NCBI RefSeq assembly: GCF_001274935.1
Contig: NZ_LILC01000011.1
Coordinates: 285,668-349,667 of the forward strand
Direction: 5' to 3'
Length of the DNA stretch: 64,000 bases
From: Priestia koreensis
GTDB lineage: Bacteria; Bacillota; Bacilli; Bacillales; Bacillaceae_H
Each line of letters begins with the position of its first letter. Positions within the stretch are counted from its first letter, which is position 1. Below the pieces are notes generated by a model that was given only the letters and a program-made list of their open reading frames with translations, searched no databases and was not told the DNA's origin. The position numbers and the translations under genes were made by a program. Below are positions 18,906-28,471 of this stretch, piece after piece.

Positions 18906-20144
18906 TTGAAAATCCATATCGTTCAAAAAGGGGATACCCTTTGGAAAATTGCGCAAAAGTATGGTGTAGATTTTGAAGAGCTGAAAAAGTCTAACTCACA
19001 ATTGAGTAATCCAGATATGATTATGCCGGGGATGAAAATTAAAGTTCCAACCGGAAACGTAAGCGTGAAGAAAGAAAAGCCACTTTACGATCATCCTTAT
19101 AATAATCAAACAACAAAAACGTACCCTACTACTGAAATGGATCACACGCCGTCTGCACCGAAAGAACAGCCTATGTATCAACAGCCAATACCTCAACAGC
19201 CCATGTATCAGCAACCAACGTACCAACAGCCAAAAGAACAGCCGGTTCCACAGGCACCAACGTATCAAATGCCTAAAAAAGAAATGCCTGTCCAGCAGCC
19301 TCCTAAAAAGGAGCAGCCTGTGAAAGAGGCACCTAAAAAAGAAGCGCCTGTGCAATACTTAATGCCGAAGCTTCCAAAGCTTCAGCCGATTTATCCAGAA
19401 ATTGATATTAATAATTATTATACGGTTAACATGGAGATTGATCAGCACGCAGCACCAGCTCCACCACCGCCGCCAAAAAAGGAAAGCCCAGAGAGCGTGG
19501 AGCAACCAATCATGATGCCACCTGTTCAGCCTTGTTTTCCGGTAAGTCCGGTGTTGCCAGGGTGCGGATTTAACTATTTCCCATGCTTCCCGTGCGCACC
19601 GCCGATGTATATGTATCCACCAATGATGCCGGCTGTCATGCCTGCAGGCTTCCATCCAGAGCATCACGTTGAGTCATCAGAAAGCTCTAGCTCAGAAAGC
19701 TCAGAAGCGTATCATAAAATGATGCAGCATATGCACGGAGCACATCATCATCATCAGCCTTACGGAGTAGCGCCAATGTATCATCAGCCTTATCCAGCAT
19801 ACGGGATGCCATATGCACCTCAGCCTCAGGTAATGGGAGCATATAGTGGGCAAGAGCAACAGCCACAGTATGGCTATCAAGGTTACCCTATGCAACAACC
19901 AGACTGCGGATGTGGAGGCCCACAGCCGTATGCACCGTTCCAAGTGCCATATGCAGCACCGCAATATGGCGTACCAGCTTATCCACAGCAAGGATATGGA
20001 TTCCCACAAGCATTTCCACACCAAGGGGCTCCATATGCACCGCAGGGCATGCCTTATCCGCAGCAGGGAGTTCCAAACTTCCCGCAGCGAGAAGACGAAG
20101 CAGCACTGTTTGGATTCCCAGAGTACGAGGATGACGAAGATTAA
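18906..20144 (+). CDS. safA: Spore coat morphogenetic protein SafA
   Basis: SafA organises the inner spore coat and localises to the cortex-coat boundary through its LysM domain. The 412-residue protein has an N-terminal LysM domain (residues 2-50) and a proline/glutamine-rich region with MYQQP-type repeats. A lysine/proline stretch (PKKEQPVKEAPKKEAP) is followed by Tyr/Pro/Met/Cys-rich tail repeats. A serine/glutamate patch (ESSESSSSESSE, residues 256-267) precedes a His-rich run. TTG 18906 follows GGGAGGG. The tail is low-complexity, so antisense open frames here are artefacts. Confidence 0.93.
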   Translation: MKIHIVQKGDTLWKIAQKYGVDFEELKKSNSQLSNPDMIMPGMKIKVPTGNVSVKKEKPLYDHPYNNQTTKTYPTTEMDHTPSAPKEQPMYQQPIPQQPMYQQPTYQQPKEQPVPQAPTYQMPKKEMPVQQPPKKEQPVKEAPKKEAPVQYLMPKLPKLQPIYPEIDINNYYTVNMEIDQHAAPAPPPPPKKESPESVEQPIMMPPVQPCFPVSPVLPGCGFNYFPCFPCAPPMYMYPPMMPAVMPAGFHPEHHVESSESSSSESSEAYHKMMQHMHGAHHHHQPYGVAPMYHQPYPAYGMPYAPQPQVMGAYSGQEQQPQYGYQGYPMQQPDCGCGGPQPYAPFQVPYAAPQYGVPAYPQQGYGFPQAFPHQGAPYAPQGMPYPQQGVPNFPQREDEAALFGFPEYEDDED

Positions 20145-21102
20145 ATTGTTTGACCAGGGAGAGGATTTGATTCAAAATCGTCTCCTCTTATTTTCTTTGC
20201 AGCAAGCTGGTATTGAACCAAGGGCGTACAAACGAATAAAAGAAAATGTGTATATTATCGAAACAACAATGGGGTATAAAGTGTTGAAGGGATACGAGCT
20301 ACAGCAAAAAGCACATGTCCTCTTTAACGTATTAGAGCGTATCCATCAAGAAGGATTTTCGTCGCTTGCTTATTTTGAACAGTTTCCGAATAAGGCGACT
20401 ACAATAGCGTGTGAAAAGTATTGTTGGATGATGATGCCGTATTATCCATCATGTCCTATTATGTACAAGTCTTTAAAAGACCGAAGAGACGTGACGCATC
20501 TTTTGAACGCGTTTCATCACGTAGGAGGAACGTTACATAGTGAATTTCAAGACGTGCTGCCTACCCAATTCATTATGGATAAATGGAGCAAGCGTTTTTT
20601 GCAATTTCAGCGTTCGGTTTCCCACTTGAGATTATTTTTGTCCCCTAAAGAATTGCACCAGCTCTGTCATTGGTCTGAGCAATCGCTATATTTAATGGAA
20701 AATTATCAAACGCATCAAAACAAAACGCTTACGATTGTGCACGGTGACGTAGCCTCACACAATTTTTTACGTATCAACGAGGGAAAAATGTGTTTGATTG
20801 ATTTTGATTTGGCTCTCATCTCATCGAGCGATTACGATGAACTGCAGCTTGCTCACCGATTTTTACGCTATGTGGACTGGTCGTTGGATTCAATTTTTGA
20901 TCATTTTCCTTCATGGAAAACGAATCCATTTTACGTAGCGGCCCTTCTATTTCCAACGGATTTGCTTAGGGAGTGGAATCAAATTTCAGCCGGAGAGTAT
21001 ACACCTGCTCGTATTCAAGCCCTACAAGCTCATACGAAATGGGAGGTGTATTATCGATTAAACCTAGCGGAAGATCTGTTATATCATCTTGCTTCTTCAT
21101 AA
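20131..21102 (+). CDS. APH-fold kinase-like spore protein (CotS/YutH/YsxE type)
   Basis: This protein of about 323 residues has an aminoglycoside-phosphotransferase fold. Brenner-type motifs are intact: HGDVASHN with H204, D206 and N211, and IDFD with D224. This resembles the CotS/YutH/YsxE family of spore-coat-associated proteins. ATG 20131 overlaps the end of safA by 14 nt with only GAGG next to it, so the exact start is uncertain (in-frame TTG codons lie at 20146 and 20167). Overlap with safA suggests cotranscription. In B. subtilis the family member YsxE is near spoVID, not safA. The substrate is unknown. Confidence 0.75.
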   Translation: MTKIKLFDQGEDLIQNRLLLFSLQQAGIEPRAYKRIKENVYIIETTMGYKVLKGYELQQKAHVLFNVLERIHQEGFSSLAYFEQFPNKATTIACEKYCWMMMPYYPSCPIMYKSLKDRRDVTHLLNAFHHVGGTLHSEFQDVLPTQFIMDKWSKRFLQFQRSVSHLRLFLSPKELHQLCHWSEQSLYLMENYQTHQNKTLTIVHGDVASHNFLRINEGKMCLIDFDLALISSSDYDELQLAHRFLRYVDWSLDSIFDHFPSWKTNPFYVAALLFPTDLLREWNQISAGEYTPARIQALQAHTKWEVYYRLNLAEDLLYHLASS

Positions 21103-21213
21103 CATTCCCTCATCTTTTAGAAGTTACCGGTAGAGCAGAGAATAATCTGACTTGCTAGATATCACCCTATAAAGGAGCGCACCGTGCGTTCAACAGAATA
21201 GGGGGAATGACCG

Positions 21214-21906
21214 TTGAATAAGTATGTGATAACATCATTAACTGCGGTATGTATGCTTGGGTTTAGTGCTTGTAATTCACAAAACAACGCTGAACAGCGT
21301 TACAGTGACCGCACAAGTCCAATCGGCGTATATTCGAATGAAAAAAATGATCGTGATGGAAACGGGCGTCTGGTGGATCATAAACAAGGGCCTGTAGCGG
21401 AATACGTGGAATATGCAAATGACGGAAATGATAATCGTAACCATGATACGATTACCAACGAAAGCCGTCCGTACGGCTATCCGTACAGCAACAAAGCAAG
21501 GGATGTAGAATACAGAGGTCCGCTTAATACCTCTGACGATAGTGTGGTAAAAGCACCTGTAACAAAAACAGATGAGCGAAAAGCTGCCCGCCAAATTGAG
21601 AATAAAGCTGAACAGGTGAAGGGCGTTAAAAATGCCCATGCTATTTTTAATGGAAATCGCCTCCTTGTAGCTATTAAAACAAATGAGACGAACCGAACAA
21701 ACGTCGAGAAAAACGTTAAAAATGCGATTGCCCCAATGACCAAACCGTATCAGGTTGTCGTAAAAGCAGACGATCGCATTTATAATGAAGCGAAGCAAAT
21801 GAAGCAAGATATGAAAAAAGGTCTTCGAGATAATGTCATTCATACGAATATGAATGGACTATTTGAATCCATTGACCAAAACGTCAATGGAAATGGACAT
21901 CGATAA
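21214..21906 (+). CDS. coxA: YhcN/YlaJ-family sporulation lipoprotein (CoxA-like)
   Basis: This 230-residue protein has a lipoprotein signal (hydrophobic stretch, then GFSAC, about residues 16-20). A charged Asn-rich linker and a C-terminal YhcN/YlaJ domain (about 120-215, KAARQIENKAEQVKGVKNAHA) follow. TTG 21214 follows AGGGGGAA. In B. subtilis coxA, a cortex-associated YhcN-type protein, lies right after safA, so position supports coxA here, though a kinase-like gene intervenes. The symbol is assigned by context. Confidence 0.72.
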   Translation: MNKYVITSLTAVCMLGFSACNSQNNAEQRYSDRTSPIGVYSNEKNDRDGNGRLVDHKQGPVAEYVEYANDGNDNRNHDTITNESRPYGYPYSNKARDVEYRGPLNTSDDSVVKAPVTKTDERKAARQIENKAEQVKGVKNAHAIFNGNRLLVAIKTNETNRTNVEKNVKNAIAPMTKPYQVVVKADDRIYNEAKQMKQDMKKGLRDNVIHTNMNGLFESIDQNVNGNGHR

Positions 21907-21916
21907 ATAATTGACA

Positions 21917-21948
21917 GCCGGCTAGTAAGTGATCTAGCCGGCTTTTTT
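21917..21948 (+). terminator. Terminator after the coxA-like gene
   Basis: A perfect 9-bp stem GCCGGCTAG/CTAGCCGGC is followed by six T residues. Confidence 0.93.
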
Positions 21949-22026
21949 GCATTTTCTTAGGATGGATAGAATTTCTAAATAAGGTGAAACTACAATTGAT
22001 ATTATCTTATAAAGAGGTGATGATGA

Positions 22027-22524
22027 GTGGCGATAATCATTCATCGGATGTTTACAATCGTATGTATTAGTTTTCTAATGGGTTTTAGTCATCCAGTATA
22101 CGGAGCTGAAAACGAAAAACCGCACCGAACGACCATTCTTCTAGAGCGCGTTTATTTAGATGGAATAGTCGGAGAGGAGGAAATTGAGCAGAAGAATATA
22201 ACGAAAGAGACTGCAGTAAGTGAATACAAGGAATGGCGCTTAGTAGCAGAATTTGACGATGAGCTTATATTTCGAACACATGTGGATGATATTTCTCCAT
22301 TATTGAAGACAAATGGCTATTTTGGCGTTTCTGGAGAGGGGATTTTATCCGTGTACGAAGGGGTTCCGACAAGTCAACAGCAAAAGGTGATTCAGTCATT
22401 TTTTCAGTTGGATATCAATAAGCTCGAAAGCCGCCAGCATGAGCAACTTCAGAATGGTATTCGTATTCATTCAAAGGATCAGTATCTTGCGTTGCTAAAT
22501 TTCTACAAGCCGTATTCACATTGA
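22027..22524 (+). CDS. bofC: Bypass-of-forespore protein BofC
   Basis: BofC is a forespore-made secreted protein that restrains SpoIVB signalling in the sigma-K checkpoint. The 165-residue protein has an N-terminal signal sequence (about 1-27, ending VYGA) and the BofC core with VYLDG, FRTHVDDISPLLKTNGYFGVS and SFFQLDINKLES. GTG 22027 lies 7 nt after GAGGTG. Its target pathway is the SpoIVFB checkpoint also encoded in this window (5.2-6.8 kb). It is followed by a terminator and then ruvA, as in B. subtilis. Confidence 0.92.
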   Translation: MAIIIHRMFTIVCISFLMGFSHPVYGAENEKPHRTTILLERVYLDGIVGEEEIEQKNITKETAVSEYKEWRLVAEFDDELIFRTHVDDISPLLKTNGYFGVSGEGILSVYEGVPTSQQQKVIQSFFQLDINKLESRQHEQLQNGIRIHSKDQYLALLNFYKPYSH

Positions 22525-22535
22525 CCATAAAACGT

Positions 22536-22567
22536 AAGGGAGGGAATTTCAGCGCCCTCCTTTTTGC
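22536..22567 (+). terminator. Terminator after bofC
   Basis: AAGGGAGGG...CCCTCCTTTTT forms a short GC-rich stem with a T tail. Confidence 0.8.
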
Positions 22568-22660
22568 ATGAGAAAAGATACGGCGTTCGCCTACAAAATG
22601 CTTTCCGTTCTCATTTTCTCCTTATTTATGATAGAATCGTAATGTTTTCTCTGTCTTGAT

Positions 22661-22671
22661 TATGTTAAAAT
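22661..22671 (+). promoter_or_regulatory. Extended -10 promoter for ruvAB
   Basis: TATG-T-TAAAAT is an extended -10 element (TRTGnTATAAT type), 32 bp before the ruvA start. No good -35 is visible. Confidence 0.45.
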
Positions 22672-22703
22672 AGTAATCAGCATTGTTAAGGGAGAGGAAA
22701 CGG

Positions 22704-23315
22704 TTGTTCGATTATATAAAAGGTATCATTACATATGTGAATCCGGAATATATAGTAGTAGAAAGCCATGAGATAGGCTATCAGGTGTTTACGCCTAATC
22801 CGTACGCGTTTCATGTGAGTGATACGGAGAAAAAAACGGTTTATACACATCACTATGTTCGCGAAGATGCGATGGCTTTATACGGCTTCCGCTCTCGTGA
22901 AGAAAAAGGTCTTTTTAATAAATTATTAAGCGTTTCTGGTATTGGTCCAAAAGGCGCGTTAGCTATTTTAGCTTCAGGTGATCCAGGACAAGTTGTGCAG
23001 GCGATTGAAGAAGAAGACGAAAAGTTTTTAGTGAAGTTTCCAGGTGTAGGAAAGAAAACGGCTCGTCAGATGATTCTTGATTTAAAAGGCAAGCTTCATG
23101 ATGTTGTGCCAGATGTGATGTCAGGGCTATTCGCTGATTTTGATCAGCAAGAGGCTGTAGCAAAGGCGCCAGAAGCTCTTGATGAAGCGGTTGAGGCGTT
23201 AAAAGTACTTGGCTATGCCGAAAAAGAAATTAAAAAGATTATGCCAGATCTTGAGAAACAATCATTAACGACAGATCAATATATCAAAGCAGCTTTACAG
23301 AAGTTGTTAAAATAA
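22704..23315 (+). CDS. ruvA: Holliday junction DNA helicase subunit RuvA
   Basis: RuvA binds Holliday junctions and loads RuvB. The 203-residue protein has an OB-fold N-terminus, two helix-hairpin-helix motifs ([12 protein letters not shown] and [13 protein letters not shown]) and a C-terminal RuvB-contacting domain. TTG 22704 ([11 protein letters not shown]) is chosen because the SD GGAGAGG lies 7 nt upstream and it matches the family start; the frame is open further to 22683. ruvB follows after 18 bp. Confidence 0.97.
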   Translation: MFDYIKGIITYVNPEYIVVESHEIGYQVFTPNPYAFHVSDTEKKTVYTHHYVREDAMALYGFRSREEKGLFNKLLSVSGIGPKGALAILASGDPGQVVQAIEEEDEKFLVKFPGVGKKTARQMILDLKGKLHDVVPDVMSGLFADFDQQEAVAKAPEALDEAVEALKVLGYAEKEIKKIMPDLEKQSLTTDQYIKAALQKLLK

Positions 23316-23333
23316 CCCAAAAGGGGTGATGAG

Positions 23334-24335
23334 ATGGATGATCGAATCGTAACTGGTGATGCCCTTCAAGAGGAAGAGCTGTTAGAGCAAACGCTTCGAC
23401 CACAAACGCTTCATCAATATCTAGGCCAAGAAAAGGTGAAGTCCCATTTAGACATCTTTATTAAAGCCGCGAAGCTTCGTGAAGAAACGCTCGATCATGT
23501 GTTGCTCTATGGACCTCCAGGACTTGGGAAAACGACGCTTGCAGCGGTTATTGCAAATGAGATGGGGGTACAGCTCCGGACAACGTCAGGACCTGCAATT
23601 GAGCGCCCTGGAGACTTGGCAGCTATTTTAACAAGCCTAGAGCCAGGTGATGTGCTGTTTATCGATGAAATCCACCGACTTCCTCGCACGGTTGAGGAGG
23701 TCCTTTATCCTGCGATGGAGGATTTTTGTCTCGATATCGTGATCGGAAAAGGCCCAAGTGCTCGCTCTGTTCGTTTAGATTTGCCACCTTTTACATTGGT
23801 AGGAGCGACGACAAGAGCAGGACTTTTATCTTCTCCACTGAGAGACCGATTCGGTGTACTTAGTCGCTTGGAGTATTACGAGGCATCTGAGCTTGCCTCG
23901 ATTGTCGAGCGTACGTCTTCCATTCTCCAAGTTGAGATTGAAAAGCCGGCGGCATTTGAAATTGCTAGACGTGCGAGGGGAACGCCAAGGATCGCCAATC
24001 GTATTTTACGAAGAGTTCGTGACTTTGCCCAAGTAAAGGGAGACGGTTCGATTACCCTTTCGTTAGCGAGTGAAGCATTAGATCTTTTACAGGTAGACCG
24101 TTTAGGTCTTGATCATATTGACCATAAATTATTAAGAGGGATTATTGAAAAATTCCGAGGTGGTCCGGTAGGATTAGATACTATTTCGGCCACGATTGGG
24201 GAAGAGTCTCATACCATCGAGGATGTGTATGAACCGTATCTGCTCCAAATTGGCTTCTTACAGCGTACGCCGCGTGGACGTATGGTGACGCCGCTTGTCT
24301 ATGAACATTTTAAAATGGAGGTGCCAGAAGTGTGA
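23334..24335 (+). CDS. ruvB: Holliday junction branch migration ATPase RuvB
   Basis: This AAA+ motor of branch migration has 333 residues with Walker [10 protein letters not shown], Walker [10 protein letters not shown], sensor GATTRAG and a C-terminal winged helix ([15 protein letters not shown]). The SD is GGGGTGATG. The stop overlaps the GTG start of the next small gene. Confidence 0.98.
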   Translation: MDDRIVTGDALQEEELLEQTLRPQTLHQYLGQEKVKSHLDIFIKAAKLREETLDHVLLYGPPGLGKTTLAAVIANEMGVQLRTTSGPAIERPGDLAAILTSLEPGDVLFIDEIHRLPRTVEEVLYPAMEDFCLDIVIGKGPSARSVRLDLPPFTLVGATTRAGLLSSPLRDRFGVLSRLEYYEASELASIVERTSSILQVEIEKPAAFEIARRARGTPRIANRILRRVRDFAQVKGDGSITLSLASEALDLLQVDRLGLDHIDHKLLRGIIEKFRGGPVGLDTISATIGEESHTIEDVYEPYLLQIGFLQRTPRGRMVTPLVYEHFKMEVPEV

Positions 24336-24532
24336 GTGAGCTGCCAAAGCTGTTGATGGGACTAGGTGCCCTGCTTCTTGTGATTGGTTTTCTTCTCCAC
24401 TTTATTGGAAAGCTTCCGGGTGATATTTTAATCAAAAAGGGCAATACGACCTTTTATTTTCCGATTGTCACCTCGATTGTAATTAGTATTGTCTTATCAT
24501 TGATTTTTTACGTGATTAATCGTTTTAAGTAA
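24332..24532 (+). CDS. DUF2905 small membrane protein
   Basis: This 66-residue protein has two hydrophobic segments (about 5-25 and 44-62) separated by [20 protein letters not shown], the signature of the DUF2905 family. It starts at GTG 24332, overlapping ruvB by 4 nt, so it is translated with the ruvAB-queA-tgt transcript. Its function is not known. Confidence 0.85.
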   Translation: MSELPKLLMGLGALLLVIGFLLHFIGKLPGDILIKKGNTTFYFPIVTSIVISIVLSLIFYVINRFK

Positions 24533-24561
24533 TTTAGCATATTAGAAACAGGTGAAGCAAA

Positions 24562-25590
24562 ATGAAAATAGATTTATTTGATTTCAATCTTCCAGAAGAG
24601 TTAATTGCGCAAACACCGCTAGAAAAGCGTGATGCATCAAGACTTATGGTTGTAAATAAAGAAACAGGCGAACTTCATCATGAGCACTTTCATAATATTA
24701 TTGAGCACTTAAATGAAGGCGATTGTCTTGTGTTAAACGATACGCGTGTTCTTCCAGCCCGTTTGTTCGGTACAAAGGATGAAACAGGTGCGAATGTTGA
24801 AGTTTTATTGCTGAAGCAAGAAGAAGGAAATGAGTGGGAGACACTTGTCAAACCAGCTCGCCGTATTAAAGTAGGAACAACGATTACATTTGGTGACGGT
24901 CGTTTGACTGCCGTTTGTACGCGAGAAGGCAACCAGGGCGGTCGTCATCTGGAGTTCAAATACGAAGGTATTTTCTATGAAATTCTAGAGCAGCTAGGGG
25001 AAATGCCGCTACCTCCTTACATTAAAGAGCGTCTAGATGACCGTGAACGTTATCAAACGGTATATGCGCGTGAGGAAGGCTCTGCAGCCGCTCCAACGGC
25101 AGGTCTTCATTTTACAGAAGAACTTCTTGAAAAAATTAAGCAAAAAGGTGTACACGTTGCATTCATTACCCTTCATGTAGGGCTTGGAACGTTCCGACCA
25201 GTAAGTGCGGATACGATTGAAGATCATGACATGCACGCGGAGTTTTATCAAATGAGTGAAGGAACAGCCGCACTTTTAAATAAAGTGAAAGAAGAAGGCG
25301 GTCGTATCGTCTCTGTCGGAACGACGTCCACTCGTACGCTTGAAACGATCGCAACGGCACATGACGGCAAGTTTGTAGCGTCCTCTGGCTGGACAAGCAT
25401 TTTTATTTTCCCTGGCTATGAGTTTAAAGGAATTAGTGGAATGATTACAAACTTCCACCTTCCAAAATCAACGCTTGTGATGCTTGTGAGCGCCTTAGCG
25501 GGCAGAGAAAACATTCTACATGCGTACAACACAGCCGTAGAGGAACGCTATCGCTTCTTTAGCTTTGGCGATGCGATGTTAATCATTTAA
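24562..25590 (+). CDS. queA: tRNA ribosyltransferase-isomerase QueA
   Basis: QueA transfers the ribosyl part of SAM to preQ1-modified tRNA, forming epoxyqueuosine. The 342-residue protein has family motifs [36 protein letters not shown] and [10 protein letters not shown]. The SD CAGGTGAAGC lies upstream. tgt follows and supplies the substrate tRNA. Confidence 0.97.
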   Translation: MKIDLFDFNLPEELIAQTPLEKRDASRLMVVNKETGELHHEHFHNIIEHLNEGDCLVLNDTRVLPARLFGTKDETGANVEVLLLKQEEGNEWETLVKPARRIKVGTTITFGDGRLTAVCTREGNQGGRHLEFKYEGIFYEILEQLGEMPLPPYIKERLDDRERYQTVYAREEGSAAAPTAGLHFTEELLEKIKQKGVHVAFITLHVGLGTFRPVSADTIEDHDMHAEFYQMSEGTAALLNKVKEEGGRIVSVGTTSTRTLETIATAHDGKFVASSGWTSIFIFPGYEFKGISGMITNFHLPKSTLVMLVSALAGRENILHAYNTAVEERYRFFSFGDAMLII

Positions 25591-25630
25591 CGATGAGTAC
25601 GGGCTCTTTAAGAGCTCATTCGAATTTTAG

Positions 25631-26794
<1,164 letters not shown>

Positions 26795-26900
26795 GCATGT
26801 AATGATGTGAATATTTATATCTGAATGGTTGCTCGGAGACTCTGTGCACCGGGCAGCCGTTTATTTATATTCAATACATACGAAAAAGGAGGAGTAACAT

Positions 26901-27161
26901 ATGCAAAACTTACTTCAGTTATGGCCGATTTTAGCAATGGTTGTTATTTTCTATTTCTTGCTAATCCGTCCGCAGCAAAAAAGACAAAAGAACGTTCAAA
27001 ACATGCAATCTAGCCTTCAAAAAGGGGACAAGATTGTGACAATCGGTGGCCTTCACGGCATTATCGAATCAATCGACGAAAGCAAAGTTGTCATTAAAGC
27101 AGGTAACACTATGCTAACATTCGATCGTCCTGCGATTCGTGAGAAACGTACAGAAGCATAA
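26901..27161 (+). CDS. yajC: Preprotein translocase subunit YajC
   Basis: YajC (YrbF in B. subtilis) is a small single-span partner of SecDF/SecYEG. The 86-residue protein has one N-terminal membrane segment (about 5-23) and a short cytoplasmic domain (GDKIVTIGGLHGII). The strong SD AAGGAGGAG is present. A 106-bp gap with a hairpin (26827-26858) separates it from tgt. Confidence 0.95.
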   Translation: MQNLLQLWPILAMVVIFYFLLIRPQQKRQKNVQNMQSSLQKGDKIVTIGGLHGIIESIDESKVVIKAGNTMLTFDRPAIREKRTEA

Positions 27162-27163
27162 GA

Positions 27164-27199
27164 AAAAGCAGCGGATCATGAAAACCGCTGCTTTTTTTT
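27164..27199. terminator. Bidirectional terminator between yajC and yrzE
   Basis: AAAAAGCAGCGG...CCGCTGCTTTTTTT carries A- and T-runs on both sides. It serves yajC on the + strand and the convergent yrzE-type gene on the - strand, whose stop it overlaps. Confidence 0.9.
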
Positions 27200-27584
27200 A
27201 TGCCGATTGCCGTGAAGACGTTAAGTTGACTCCCATCATGCCACCTAGCACAGCGATTCCTAAAAAACCAAGATGAAACAGCATTTGTTTGGATGAGAAT
27301 GACTGGCTGTAGCCAAGAAATTGAATCAAAAATACGACAAATGAATAAAGAAAACCTGTGACAGCTCCTAAAAGCCAACCTTTTGCTTTTCCTTTGCCTC
27401 CTGCAACAAATCCCCCAATGAACACAGATAAAAATGAAATAATCAAAATTGCCCATTTCATGGAAGACTCTTCAAGAGAAGTAAATTTTAAAATGAGAGA
27501 CAAAATAAGACTCGTCAGAACTGCAATTGCGAAGATTGTAGTCACACCTACAACAATAGCCATTAGTAACCGTTTGGCTTCCAT
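27198..27584 (-). CDS. yrzE: TIGR04086 family membrane protein (YrzE-like)
   Basis: This 128-residue protein has four hydrophobic segments, including FIGGFVAGGKGKAKGWLLGAVTG between segments 2 and 3, typical of this family. It lies convergent to yajC and upstream of the yrbG-type gene, the same place as yrzE in B. subtilis. Its function is unknown. Confidence 0.82.
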   Translation of the reverse strand: MEAKRLLMAIVVGVTTIFAIAVLTSLILSLILKFTSLEESSMKWAILIISFLSVFIGGFVAGGKGKAKGWLLGAVTGFLYSFVVFLIQFLGYSQSFSSKQMLFHLGFLGIAVLGGMMGVNLTSSRQSA

Positions 27585-27788
27585 AATAAGCTCCCCCTTT
27601 ATCCTCTAGATGTGACGTTCGGTGTATAGAACATATGAGAGACGTTACGTTTTAGAGGACACTTTATATCTCTACTAGTACGAGCATATTCCCAAATGGA
27701 CAAAAATAGAAGCAAAATTTTCAAGTCATGTTTTTAGACACATTGCACAAAATAAAAGGCAATGAAAATGTGCGTCTAGGAGGTCACC

Positions 27789-28445
27789 ATGGAACTTCTC
27801 AGTATTTCAATTCGAACTGTGATTTTATATATTGCCATCGTCATTATTTTTCGCTTAATGGGAAAAAGAGAAATTGGTGAGCTAAGTATTCTTGATTTAG
27901 TGGTGTTTATTATGATTGCAGAAATGGCCGTCATGGCCATTGAAAATACGGATGATCCCATCTTTCATACGATTTTACCAATGGTGATTTTGCTGATTAT
28001 TCAAATCGTATTAGCGATTATTTCTCTTCGCAGTCAGCGCGTTCGAGAATGGGTGGACGGAAAGCCAACCATCATTGTTGATAACGGCAAAATTAACGAA
28101 AAAGAAATGAAAAAACAGCGCTATAATTTTAATGATTTGATGACCCAGCTCAGAGAAAAAGATATTAAAAATATGGCGGACGTTGAATTTGCCATATTAG
28201 AACCTTCTGGAAAGCTCTCGGTGTTCAAAAAAGATACGAAGCAATCGAAAAAGAAAACGCCGTCGTTGAATTTGCCCTTTATTTTAGACGGGGAAGTTCA
28301 GCATCATCATCTAGAGAGAGAACATCGAACCGTTGAATGGTTGCAAAAAGAATTAGCGCAAAGAGGTTACTTCAGCTTATCAAGTATTTCATACTGTAGC
28401 TTTGACCAAGGAACCTTTTATATTGATACAAAAGATGAGGACTAG
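27789..28445 (+). CDS. yrbG: DUF421/YetF-family membrane protein (YrbG-like)
   Basis: This 218-residue protein has three N-terminal membrane segments (about 8-75, with FRLMGKREIGELSILDLVVFI, the DUF421 signature). A cytoplasmic domain follows with GKPTIIVDNGKI, YNFNDLMTQLREK and DVEFAILEPSGKLSV. The SD AGGAGGT lies just before ATG 27789. YetF-type proteins are linked to spore membranes in Bacillus; the role of YrbG itself is not known. It converges on spoVB. Confidence 0.88.
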   Translation: MELLSISIRTVILYIAIVIIFRLMGKREIGELSILDLVVFIMIAEMAVMAIENTDDPIFHTILPMVILLIIQIVLAIISLRSQRVREWVDGKPTIIVDNGKINEKEMKKQRYNFNDLMTQLREKDIKNMADVEFAILEPSGKLSVFKKDTKQSKKKTPSLNLPFILDGEVQHHHLEREHRTVEWLQKELAQRGYFSLSSISYCSFDQGTFYIDTKDED

Positions 28446-28471
28446 GGGGATTCCCCTAGTCCTCATCTTTT
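28430..28471. terminator. Perfect bidirectional terminator between yrbG and spoVB
   Basis: A 19-bp perfect stem (AAAAGATGAGGACTAGGGG and its complement) has a GATT loop. Both stop codons lie within it: that of yrbG (28443-28445) and that of spoVB (complement of 28463-28465). Confidence 0.93.

Noticed and set aside
18996..20024. Several long open frames antisense to safA
   Set aside because: They follow from the biased, repetitive codon use of the Pro/Gln/His-rich safA sequence; their translations are low-complexity (Arg/Leu/His rich) and have no ribosome binding sites.
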